Source: Francisella uliginis
GTDB lineage: Bacteria > Pseudomonadota > Gammaproteobacteria > Francisellales > Francisellaceae
Direction of reading: 5' to 3'
NCBI RefSeq assembly: GCF_001895265.1
Contig: NZ_CP016796.1
Coordinates: 434,001-498,000 of the forward strand
DNA length: 64,000 nucleotides
Positions 44,427-52,758 of this stretch are shown here, one piece after another. A model generated the notes under the pieces. That model had not been told where the DNA came from. It saw nothing but the letters and a program-made list of their open reading frames with translations, and made no database searches. The stretch's first letter is position 1; the number at the start of each line of letters is the position of its first letter. The position numbers and the translations under genes were made by a program.

Positions 44427-45791
44427 ATGTCATTAGTTAATAAGGTAGTTACATTAGATAATTTAAATACAGATCTCAAAGAAAAATTATCTTCTTGTGA
44501 AATTATTGCTATATCTTTAAATGACGATATAGATGAGTCTTTTGATGACGTTGATGCTTTTATTTTAAATACTAGAGATATACAAGAGTTTTTAAATTTT
44601 GTAAAAAAAATTAGAGCAAGTATACATACTTATCTAAAACCTGTATTTTGTTTGGATGATAGCTTTGTTAACTATACAGCTACAGTTTTTACCACATTTG
44701 CTGCTTTAGAAAAATTTATGCAAATGGTTGATTATGAGATTAGTACTATAGAGGAAGTTACACAAAAAAAAGATAATATAGAACAAGATTGGCAAGCACG
44801 TTTTTTGATTTATTTATATACAAGAAGAAGTGTTAGGACACTTGATGTTAGTACTGATATATCAAGTAAATCATTCTTTAGTTATCCTATTTTAGATGTT
44901 TTTTGTCAAACAAAAAACTTTGATTATTTTGAGTGGATAAAAGAGCTTGCACAAAGAGAAATTCTTAAAGTTGAAAGTTTCGTTAAATCATTTTTTTGTT
45001 GTAGTAATTGTTATTCAGTAAGAGCTTTATTTTCAGAAAGATGTCCTGATTGCAAAAGCGAAAATATCTTACTGGCAGATTTTTTGCATTGCTATACCTG
45101 TGGTAATATCTCTCCTGAAAGAGAATTTATGCTAGAGGATGAACTTGTTTGTTCTCAATGTAAAACAAAACTCAAGCATATTGGTCACGATTATGATCGA
45201 CCACTAGAGAGTTACTCATGTAATGATTGTGGTAGTATTTTTGTTGATCCTGAGGTTATCACTGAATGTGTAGACTGTAGTTTTAAAACTTTGACTGAAA
45301 AAATGATAAAGAAAAAGGTTAATAATTATGAATTAACAAAAAAAGCTCATCACCATATAAAAATGAATCTACTTGAATATTCAATGTCGATATTTGATGA
45401 AATCAACTATATAGCTCCAGATTTTTTCTATAGTTTAATTGAATGGGCTTTTCAGATGCAGAAAAGAAATACTGCATATGAGTTTTCGTTGCTACATATT
45501 AATATTTTTGATTATATAACTATGATTGATATTTCTAGCATATCAAAAAAGTTAAGGGAGATACTCAGAAAAACAGATATGTTAACTAGAGTTAATAATC
45601 AAAATATTTGGATTTGGTTGCCGGGTACAGGCTTATCTGGCGCAACAAAAGTTGTTGAAAAGTTAAAAAATATGACAATGGAAAATAAAAAGCTTGAAGA
45701 GTCGGTAAGTGTTAGAGCTTTTCACTCAACGGATATAAGTATAACTAAAACAGCAGAGAGCTTGTTAAAAGGCTTAGCTAATAAAAGGTGA
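44427..45791 (+). CDS. Six-CxxC zinc-ribbon protein with degenerate GGDEF domain (likely c-di-GMP receptor)
   Basis: 454 aa from ATG 44427 (a TTG at 44394 would add 11). The N-terminal third (1-190) is helical without recognised motif. The middle (about 200-300) holds six Cys pairs: CSNC, CPDC, CYTC, CSQC, CNDC, CVDC, fitting three zinc ribbons and recalling the domain called TackOD1. The C-terminal 130 residues read as a GGDEF fold whose active motif is lost (NNQNI) but whose I-site remains: RKTD at 381-384, five residues before the lost motif. That pattern matches c-di-GMP receptors such as PelD. Its stop overlaps the ribosome-binding site of the synthase. No membrane helix is seen. The receptor role is inference. 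Confidence 0.72.
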   Translation: MSLVNKVVTLDNLNTDLKEKLSSCEIIAISLNDDIDESFDDVDAFILNTRDIQEFLNFVKKIRASIHTYLKPVFCLDDSFVNYTATVFTTFAALEKFMQMVDYEISTIEEVTQKKDNIEQDWQARFLIYLYTRRSVRTLDVSTDISSKSFFSYPILDVFCQTKNFDYFEWIKELAQREILKVESFVKSFFCCSNCYSVRALFSERCPDCKSENILLADFLHCYTCGNISPEREFMLEDELVCSQCKTKLKHIGHDYDRPLESYSCNDCGSIFVDPEVITECVDCSFKTLTEKMIKKKVNNYELTKKAHHHIKMNLLEYSMSIFDEINYIAPDFFYSLIEWAFQMQKRNTAYEFSLLHINIFDYITMIDISSISKKLREILRKTDMLTRVNNQNIWIWLPGTGLSGATKVVEKLKNMTMENKKLEESVSVRAFHSTDISITKTAESLLKGLANKR

Positions 45792-45795
45792 TTTT

Positions 45796-47110
45796 TTGGA
45801 TATATTGCATGTGCTATATCAGCAGGTACTGTTAATCTCTTCTAACCCTAAAGAGTTTTTTATCTTTGTTTTTGCTTTTGTCTTATTGTTAGAAATGCCC
45901 TTCACTATATTTATATTTCTTGGTGTATTAGTTAGCTATTTAAAACAAATAATACGTCCAAATCAAAGAGCTCCCTATTATCCAAAGGTCAGTTGTGTAA
46001 TTACAGCATATAATGAAGGAGAAGATATATTAATAACACTAAAAAGTTTAGAAGAGCAATTATACAAAGGACATGTCGAGGTTTTAATTATAATAGATGG
46101 TGCTAGTGTTAATAAAGAAACTCTTGATGTGGCAATGCAATATAAAAAAACTTTTGTAGCAGATGCTAGAAGATCACTAAAAGTAGTTCCTAAATGGCAA
46201 AGAGGGGGCATGCATCATCTTCTAACCTTGGGTTTAAATTAAGTTCTGGTGAGCTAGTTATGACTCTTGATGCAGATACTTCGTATGATAATGATATGAT
46301 TAGTAATATGGTACAACAATTTGCAGATCCAAATGTGATAGCTTCTTCAGGAACATTAAGGGCGAGAAATATCAAAAAAAATATTCTTACACGTATGCAA
46401 GGGATAGAATATATGCTTGGTATTCATATGTCACGTATTGCTTTATCTAATGCTAATAGTGTAAATAATATATCTGGTGCTTATGGTTGTTTTAGAAAAT
46501 CATTATTAAAAAAGACTACACTATGGCGAAATGGTTCTGCTGAAGATCTTGATTTAACACTCAGACTTCAATTTTTTTTAAAAGGCATAAAAATTTTAAG
46601 ATCACACATTCTCAAAATAGTATAGCTCATACTGAAGTGCCTGAGAAGGTTTGGGGATTAATCAAGCAAAGGATGCGCTGGGATGGAGATACATATTTTA
46701 TATATATCAGAAGACATCTCAAGAGGATATTGCCTAAGTACTTGGGATGGAGAACTTTCTTTTTTACAGTTTTCTCAGGTTTATTTTTTCATGCGGTACA
46801 ACCAATAGCAATAGTTATAAGTTTGATTTATAGTGCAATTATTTTCCCATTTTATATTATTATCCCAATTTATATTGCGGTATATTTTTATTATCTTTTA
46901 ATTAGTAGTTTTTTGTTTATGACATTTATAATCTTAGTATCAGAGAGAAAAAAACAGGATTTAGCAATGTGGTATGTAATTCCACTTATGCCTTTTTATT
47001 CAATATTTCTAAAATTTGTTGCAACTGTTGCTGTACTGAGCGAAGTTTTTATAAAAACACATAGAGACAGTACAATGGCTCCTACTTGGGTTAACAAAAA
47101 AGTTAAATAA
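45796..47110 (+). pseudogene. Processive family 2 glycosyltransferase (polysaccharide synthase), two frameshifts
   Basis: Inner-membrane polysaccharide synthase, about 438 aa when repaired, broken into three frames: 45796-46242, 46194-46625 and up to 47110. All GT2 motifs survive across the pieces: DGAS, TLDADT, EDLDLTLRL and QRMRW, with one N-terminal and about four C-terminal membrane helices. The first break is at a G run (46204-46208): one more G restores WQRGGHASSSNLG. The second is at a T run (46594-46597): one more T restores GIKIFKITHSQNS. It starts with TTG, using AAAAGGTG at the upstream gene's stop. The family resembles cellulose, PNAG or alginate synthases; the polymer is unknown. 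It may be real loss, phase variation or sequencing error. Confidence 0.88.
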
Positions 47111-47123
47111 AGGTTTGTAAGTT

Positions 47124-48137
47124 ATGAAGTTTAAACCACCAAAAAATAAACAGACAATTCAAACCGAGATATCTCCTGTAAAGAAAAATATATCAAAGTT
47201 GCAATGGTATGCGGTCATAATTGTAGTTATATCTCCTTTAATATATATAGGATGGTTAATTTTTAGTAGTAATTATTTTATAGTTGCAGAGGGTTCTGTA
47301 GTGACTAAAAAATATCTTATCAGAGCTCATGAAGATGGTTTTATAAAACAAAATAATATTCATGCAGGAAAGCTTGTTAAAAATGGTGATGATGTTTTTA
47401 TAATGTCTTCGCCGCTTCTAAATACTGAGCTTGATGAGGTGAATTCTCAGATAAAAGATGTCAAAAATCAACAGCAAAAATTATACAAAAGTGATCTTAA
47501 AGCTTTAGAGCATAAATACAATATTGCTAAGAAATATGTTGATGTTAATGAGAAATTCTATAATGCAATGGTTAAATTGAGGAAGAAAAATATTATAAAT
47601 ATCATAGAGTTACAACAATCTTCACAGGTTTTACATAATGCAGAAATGGACCTAGGGAATGTTCAGGTAGAGAAACAGCAATACTCTTTAGATAAAGACA
47701 ATAATTATGCTGAAACATTGAGAAAACTTATCTTACAAAAGAAGATTCTTGAAGAAAAGATAAACAGCCTTAATATAAAAATAGATGTTGATGCAGTAGT
47801 TAATAGAGTGTTTGTTTATAAAGGCGAATTTGTGCAAAAAGGCCAAGAATTAGCATTATTATCATTATTTGATAAACCTTTTATTCGAGCATATATTGAT
47901 TCTGAGTTTATTTCTTATGTTTCAAAAGGAACTAAAGTGGATATACGTTTCCAAGATGGTGCAAAATTTAAAGGTGTTATAGAATCTAGACCTGTATTTG
48001 CCGAGATGAATGATGATAGAGATATGTTTGATTCAAAAGAGCCAAAAGTTGTCATTATTGTAAAGCCTATACAAGAAATTCCTGAAGAATATAATATAAA
48101 TAATGTACCTGTTGAGATTGATGTGGCACGTTTGTAG
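47124..48137 (+). CDS. HlyD-like membrane fusion protein
   Basis: 337-aa protein with one membrane helix (about 28-50) and a periplasmic part: a first lipoyl-like half (IRAHEDGFIKQNNIHAGKLVKNGDDVF), a helical hairpin (about 100-215) and the second lipoyl half plus beta barrel (AVVNRVFVYKGEFVQKGQELALLS, PFIRAYIDSEFISYV). This is the HlyD/EmrA layout. Placed 14 bases after the glycosyltransferase, it probably bridges the synthase to the outer membrane, like the periplasmic part of Alg44. It lacks a PilZ domain. No partner outer-membrane channel is encoded here. Confidence 0.88.
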   Translation: MKFKPPKNKQTIQTEISPVKKNISKLQWYAVIIVVISPLIYIGWLIFSSNYFIVAEGSVVTKKYLIRAHEDGFIKQNNIHAGKLVKNGDDVFIMSSPLLNTELDEVNSQIKDVKNQQQKLYKSDLKALEHKYNIAKKYVDVNEKFYNAMVKLRKKNIINIIELQQSSQVLHNAEMDLGNVQVEKQQYSLDKDNNYAETLRKLILQKKILEEKINSLNIKIDVDAVVNRVFVYKGEFVQKGQELALLSLFDKPFIRAYIDSEFISYVSKGTKVDIRFQDGAKFKGVIESRPVFAEMNDDRDMFDSKEPKVVIIVKPIQEIPEEYNINNVPVEIDVARL

Positions 48138-48161
48138 ATATATCATTAATATAGAAATAAA

Positions 48162-48189
48162 AAGCCTATTATATTTGATAGCTAGGCTT
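48162..48189. terminator. Hairpin after the membrane fusion protein gene
   Basis: AAGCCTA (48162-48168) pairs with TAGGCTT (48183-48189), with a 14-base loop and a short T-rich tail. It is a weak candidate terminator between the fusion protein gene and the PAS fragment. Confidence 0.4.
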
Positions 48190-48212
48190 ATACTTTTACA
48201 AAGTAGGGTTGT

Positions 48213-48440
48213 ATGGGAATAGATATTGAACCAAATTCGCTATTAAAGAAATTATTATTTACTCTATTAGATGGTGTTATCATAATAGATCAAAGAGCGG
48301 CTATCGTTTATGTGAATCCTACTGTAGAGTTGTTATTTGGATATGATACTGAGGAAATTATAGGTAAAAATATTAATATATTAATGCCTCAGAGATATTC
48401 TACAAAGCATGATAAATATATTGATAAATATGCTCTCTAG
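48213..48440 (+). pseudogene. PAS-domain gene fragment
   Basis: 75 aa covering only a PAS core: LLDGVIIIDQRAAIVYVNP, LLFGYDTEEIIGKNINILMP, and a tail near KHDKYIDKY, the point where PAS proteins usually continue with a Gly-Arg turn and further strands. The frame then ends at a TAG inside the start of comF. The PAS fold is incomplete and no output domain remains, so this appears to be the left end of a larger sensor cut by a deletion up to comF. It has its own ATG with GTAGGG upstream. Confidence 0.65.
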
Positions 48441-49077
48441 TTGTAATTTCTTGTTTAAACAAAACTGTCTTTTGTGTAAACAAAGCTCGAATGATATTGT
48501 TTGTAGTTATTGCTTTGAGAATTTGCTAAACCATTTAAATTTTGAGAAGCAACAAGTTGATTTGGATCAGGGATATGACTATTTTCATCTACTTAATTAT
48601 TCTGCAGAAGTTAAATATATTCTTCAAAAGTTTAAGTTCCAAAAAGACTTATTATCAGCAAATGTTTTTTCTAAAGTTATTAGGTACTGGTGGAACAGTA
48701 TTACAAAAGAACATCTACAAGATGTTGATGCCTTAGCAGTTGTGCCGATACATCGTTTTAGATATTTATATAGAGGTTTTAATCAAGCTGAGGTTTTAAT
48801 CACGGAACTGTCTGAATATACAAATATTCAAAAGACTTTTGAAAGCTATTCAAGGATAAAATATACAAAGTCCCAGGCAAAATCTATAAGACAAAAACGT
48901 GTTGAACAAATCAAAGGTGTTTTTATCTTAAATAAACCAATTACAGCGAAACATTTGCTTATCTTTGATGATGTTTTAACTACAGGCTCAACAATGCAAG
49001 AATTTATTCAAACTATCAAAGAAAATAGTCAGATAGAAAAGATATCTATTGTAACACTGGTACGACCTCAACACTAA
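48430..49077 (+). CDS. comF: ComF family phosphoribosyltransferase-like protein
   Basis: About 215 aa. An N-terminal zinc ribbon (CLLCK and CSYCFENLL) is followed by a type I PRTase domain with VPIHRFRYLYRGFNQAE, KYTKSQAKSIRQKR and the PRPP-loop LLIFDDVLTTGSTM. Family members are needed for DNA uptake in competence; Francisella is naturally competent with type IV pili, and pilins are encoded at 1.6-3.1 kb. Two starts are possible, ATG 48409 and ATG 48430; I use the second, which removes residues shared with the PAS fragment reading. No clear ribosome-binding site precedes either. Confidence 0.92.
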   Translation: MLSSCNFLFKQNCLLCKQSSNDIVCSYCFENLLNHLNFEKQQVDLDQGYDYFHLLNYSAEVKYILQKFKFQKDLLSANVFSKVIRYWWNSITKEHLQDVDALAVVPIHRFRYLYRGFNQAEVLITELSEYTNIQKTFESYSRIKYTKSQAKSIRQKRVEQIKGVFILNKPITAKHLLIFDDVLTTGSTMQEFIQTIKENSQIEKISIVTLVRPQH

Positions 49078-49196
49078 CATCATATGTCATAAGAAAATGT
49101 TATAAGTGTAATAAGAACTATATATTTTTATTTATATTAGATGCCTGCCATAATACTCACATAAGATTAGAAGAGAATATTTTAAAAGGTTAAATT

Positions 49197-49325
49197 ATGA
49201 AAAAAGTAGTTATCGTAGCAGGATTAATGATGAGTGTAGTATCAGTAAGTTTTGGAGTTGGACTGCATCAAGTTGGAGGTGTAGCAACAGGCTCTTTTCC
49301 TCCACCAGTTATGAATTTTGCTTAA
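49197..49325 (+). CDS. 42-residue secreted peptide
   Basis: Small open frame with ATG 49197 preceded by AAAAGG at 7-8 bases. It encodes a perfect signal peptide MKKVVIVAGLMMSVVSVSFG followed by about 22 residues (VGLHQVGGVATGSFPPPVMNFA). It lies between comF and hinT in a 260-base space, and its stop is 13 bases before the hinT end on the other strand. I recognise no family. The signal sequence, the ribosome-binding site and the Gly/Pro-rich tail argue for a real gene; size makes it uncertain. Confidence 0.6.
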   Translation: MKKVVIVAGLMMSVVSVSFGVGLHQVGGVATGSFPPPVMNFA

Positions 49326-49337
49326 GAGATAGAAATA

Positions 49338-49673
49338 TTATTGTGGCATAGAATGGATAGTGCCACCAAGGATATGTGCATGAATATGAAAAACAGTCTG
49401 TCCGCCTTCCTTACCTGTATTAAAAATTGTTTTAAAACCTTTTAGTCCCATCTTTTTAGCAACTTTAGGAATACTTAGCATAAACTTTCCTATAAGTCCT
49501 TCATCAGAGTCAGAAAGTTCATTTAAACTAGCAATATGCTTCTTAGGAATAACTAAAACATGCACATCCGCGACTGGGTTGATATCATGAAAGGCTAATA
49601 TATTTTCATCTTCATAAACTTTTTCACATGCTATTTCACCAGCAATAATTTTACAAAAAATACAGTCAGACAT
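49338..49673 (-). CDS. hinT: HIT family nucleotide hydrolase HinT
   Basis: 111-aa histidine triad protein, a purine nucleoside phosphoramidase. It starts MSDCIFCKIIAGEI and has the zinc-type Cys pair CIFC, then HDINPVADVHVLVIPKKHI and the triad VFHIHAHILGG near the C-terminus. It starts directly before the ubiB stop (adjacent coordinates 49673/49674), so it is probably co-transcribed as the last gene of ubiE-ubiJ-ubiB-hinT. Confidence 0.96.
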   Translation of the reverse strand: MSDCIFCKIIAGEIACEKVYEDENILAFHDINPVADVHVLVIPKKHIASLNELSDSDEGLIGKFMLSIPKVAKKMGLKGFKTIFNTGKEGGQTVFHIHAHILGGTIHSMPQ

Positions 49674-51329
49674 TTATTTCTCCTTTTTAAAACCATAATA
49701 AATTAAACATGCGATACCTGTTACAATAAAGCCGGTACTATGATTTTCGATAAATCCTTGCAGTTTAACTAAAGGTGATAAATCATTATGTAAAGTATAT
49801 ACAACACCTAAGCCAGTTAGAATAACACCAGTTGCTAATGCAAATGTGTACTTTTTCTTTGGTTTTAGTGATGTATTTTGTTGATTTGATATTCCTTGCT
49901 TTAGGTTTATTTGTGTTTGCTGCAATATATCAAAAACCATACGTGGTAACTCAGGAAGTTTGTCACTAACTCTTGGCATATTCTCGATAGAACGATGATA
50001 AAAACCTCTTAATCCCATTTGTTCTTTCATCCATTTTTCTAAGATAGGGCGAGACGTTTCCCAAATATTTAGTTCAGGACAAAGCCTTTGACCTAGACCT
50101 TCTACATGAAAAAGAGTTTTTTGCAACAAAGTTAATTGAGGTTGGATATTCATATTAAAGCGTCTTGCAACAGAGAAAAGCTGCATTAATGTATATCCTA
50201 AGGAAATTTCACGAATAGGTTTCTCAAATATTGGCTCACACACAGTTCTAATCGCGGACTCAAGTACATCAACTCGGGTATCACTTGGTACCCAACCAGA
50301 TTCGATATGTAACTCGGCAACTTTTCTATAATCACGTTTAAAAAATGCTAAGAAGTTACCAGCTAAATAGCGCTGATCATCACGATTTAGGGTTCCTACA
50401 ATTCCAAAATCAATTGAAATGTACTTGGGGTCAGCTGGATTTGATGCATCAATAAACATATTACCAGGGTGCATATCAGCATGGAAAAAACAATCATCGA
50501 ACACTTGAGAGTAAAATATCTCAACACCGCGTTGAGCTAGTAGGCGACGATCAACACCTAGAGCATCTAAAGTTTCTATATCTGATACTCTTAGGCCACT
50601 AACTTTTTCCATTACCATTACAGTTGAGCTTGTATATTCCCAGTATATTTTTGGTACGTAATGTATAGGTGAATTTTCAAAGTTTCTACGGATTTGTGAG
50701 GCGTTTGATGCTTCACGAACAAGATCTAACTCATCAAAAAAACTTTGATTAATCTCTTTGACAATTTCTACCGGCTTAAAGCGTCGAATTTCTTTTAGCT
50801 GATTCAGGACCTTTGCAAATATTAGCATCAAAGAGGTATCTAGCTTTAATATTTTCTCAATTCCTGGACGTAATACTTTAACAACTACTTCTTCATCATT
50901 TTTAAGCGTGGCTTTATGAACTTGAGCAACTGAGGCTGATGCTAAAGCAGTGCTATCAAAATTTTTAAATATATCATTGATGGATTGCTTAGTAGCTTTT
51001 TCAATTTGGGTTGTAGCTATATTACTATCAAAAGGAGGCACATTATCCTGAAGCCTTGCAACTTCTTTTATAACTTCTGGAGGAAGTAAGTCAGCTCTGA
51101 CAGATAAGGCTTGACCAAATTTTATAAATATCGGCCCTAATTTTTCTAATGCTTCTCTAATACGCACACCATGTTCTAGCTTGCGAATTCTTCTTGAATA
51201 GTAAAAAGGATTAAGTAAGAGTAATGCCTTTAAAGGCTTTACATTTGTGGCGCGAATAGGCTCATTAAGTAGGCAGTATCTATTTATAATATAAAAAATA
51301 TATATGAGTCTTAAGAACTTTCTAATCAT
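49674..51329 (-). CDS. ubiB: Ubiquinone biosynthesis kinase-like protein UbiB
   Basis: 551-aa ABC1/ADCK-type atypical kinase. The KxGQ motif is in FIKFGQALSVRADLLPPE, the A-rich loop in ASASVAQVHKA (the nucleotide loop of the family), and the catalytic region in DCFFHADMHPGNMFID, with YISIDFGIVG as the metal Asp. Two C-terminal membrane helices lie within the last 55 residues. It is needed for aerobic CoQ synthesis, with UbiJ as partner; both are encoded in a row here. Confidence 0.95.
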   Translation of the reverse strand: MIRKFLRLIYIFYIINRYCLLNEPIRATNVKPLKALLLLNPFYYSRRIRKLEHGVRIREALEKLGPIFIKFGQALSVRADLLPPEVIKEVARLQDNVPPFDSNIATTQIEKATKQSINDIFKNFDSTALASASVAQVHKATLKNDEEVVVKVLRPGIEKILKLDTSLMLIFAKVLNQLKEIRRFKPVEIVKEINQSFFDELDLVREASNASQIRRNFENSPIHYVPKIYWEYTSSTVMVMEKVSGLRVSDIETLDALGVDRRLLAQRGVEIFYSQVFDDCFFHADMHPGNMFIDASNPADPKYISIDFGIVGTLNRDDQRYLAGNFLAFFKRDYRKVAELHIESGWVPSDTRVDVLESAIRTVCEPIFEKPIREISLGYTLMQLFSVARRFNMNIQPQLTLLQKTLFHVEGLGQRLCPELNIWETSRPILEKWMKEQMGLRGFYHRSIENMPRVSDKLPELPRMVFDILQQTQINLKQGISNQQNTSLKPKKKYTFALATGVILTGLGVVYTLHNDLSPLVKLQGFIENHSTGFIVTGIACLIYYGFKKEK

Positions 51330-51330
51330 A

Positions 51331-51909
51331 TTATGAGCCTTGTAATAGTTTTAGCTTTGCTTCTACTCTATCAGTAGCTTGTTTTAACTCCTGTACCTGC
51401 TTGTAGAAGATATTAATCTCATTTTGTGAGATTAAAGTCCTTTTCTCTTCTGTTAAATAGTCTTTAATATCTATAACTGTTTCTTGACGTGAAGTTTTCA
51501 AATATTCTTTCACTTTATCAAAAGGCTTAGTTATGATATTAGCAAACTCTGGACTAGTCAGACTAGAAATTCTATAAACTACATCTATGTCTATAGCATT
51601 TAAAAATGTATTGAACTCATTTAGATCTTTTAGGCTACCTTGATAATCAAGTTTTTCAGCAATTATTAACTCTTGTAAGTTTTTATTAAAAACAAGCTCA
51701 AGAATATATGCTAGTTTTCCTGTTAAAACATTATCAGTGATCTCGTTTGTGGCATGTAGGTTATTATTTTCTACTTTTAGAGAAATATTATAGTCAAGGT
51801 CACTAATAACTACACTTAGAGCTTTGTCTTTTAGTGGTGATAACAAAGCATCTGCTTGAGGGTCAAGCTTTGGCAAAAAACTAAGAGCTTTATTTATTGT
51901 TTGTATCAT
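51331..51909 (-). CDS. ubiJ: SCP2-domain ubiquinone assembly factor UbiJ
   Basis: 192-aa protein with N-terminal SCP2-like fold (about 1-110) and a C-terminal helical extension ending in a coiled coil (QVQELKQATDRVEAKLKLL). In gammaproteobacteria UbiJ works with UbiK to bind lipid intermediates. I choose ATG 51909, one base after the ubiE stop; the longer frame overlaps ubiE. It lies between ubiE and ubiB, the standard order. Confidence 0.88.
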   Translation of the reverse strand: MIQTINKALSFLPKLDPQADALLSPLKDKALSVVISDLDYNISLKVENNNLHATNEITDNVLTGKLAYILELVFNKNLQELIIAEKLDYQGSLKDLNEFNTFLNAIDIDVVYRISSLTSPEFANIITKPFDKVKEYLKTSRQETVIDIKDYLTEEKRTLISQNEINIFYKQVQELKQATDRVEAKLKLLQGS

Positions 51910-51910
51910 T

Positions 51911-52663
51911 TTAATATTTATACCCAATATGTAATGCTACAATTCCACCAGTCATATTTTGATATTCAACATTATCAAAACCTGCATCAAGCATCATTTG
52001 TTTTAGAGTTTCTTGATCTGGGTGCTTACGTATTGATTCAGCAAGGTATTTATAGCTCTCAGCATCTTGAGTAATGATTTTGCCTAAAAAAGGCAATGCT
52101 TTGAAAGAGTACTCATCGTAAACTTTTGAGAGTAAAGGTACAATTGGTTTAGAAAACTCTAAGACTAAAAGTCGTCCACCTGGTTTTAATACTCGACACA
52201 TAGATGCTATAGCTTTTGCTTTATCTGTGACATTTCTAAGTCCGAAAGAGATTGTTATACAATCAAAATAGTTATCAGGAAATGGTAAGCATTCGGCGTT
52301 AGCTTGGACATATTCAATATTACCGACACAGCCTTTATTAGTAAGCTTTTCTTTACCTACTTCCAGCATGGAAGAGTTAATATCACTTAAAATAACTTTG
52401 CCTTGTGAGCCGACCATTTGACAAAACTTATATGCTAAATCGCCAGTTCCACCAGCAAGATCTAAAACCTTATCTCCTTTGCGGACACCTGTCTTTGCAA
52501 GAGTTTGTTTTTTCCAAATACGATGTATGCCAAAAGACATTAAATCATTCATTAGATCATACTTAGCTGCTACTGAATGGAATACTCCAGCAACTTTTTT
52601 TTGTTTTTCTTCCCATGGGACTTCTGTAAACCCAAAATCAGTTGTTTTATTTTCTTTAGACAT
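51911..52663 (-). CDS. ubiE: Demethylmenaquinol/ubiquinone C-methyltransferase UbiE
   Basis: 250-aa SAM methyltransferase. Motifs: [21 protein letters not shown], motif [28 protein letters not shown], and [12 protein letters not shown] followed by [18 protein letters not shown]. Length and motifs are standard. It is the first gene of ubiE-ubiJ-ubiB-hinT, divergent from glk. It acts in quinone synthesis for respiration. Confidence 0.97.
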   Translation of the reverse strand: MSKENKTTDFGFTEVPWEEKQKKVAGVFHSVAAKYDLMNDLMSFGIHRIWKKQTLAKTGVRKGDKVLDLAGGTGDLAYKFCQMVGSQGKVILSDINSSMLEVGKEKLTNKGCVGNIEYVQANAECLPFPDNYFDCITISFGLRNVTDKAKAIASMCRVLKPGGRLLVLEFSKPIVPLLSKVYDEYSFKALPFLGKIITQDAESYKYLAESIRKHPDQETLKQMMLDAGFDNVEYQNMTGGIVALHIGYKY

Positions 52664-52758
52664 TTAAACTAAAAATTATAATATTAAGTTATTGCTTCAT
52701 TATAGCAGAATATGATTTATTTGTATTGACAAGATACTACTAAATGGGAGTATAAGAA

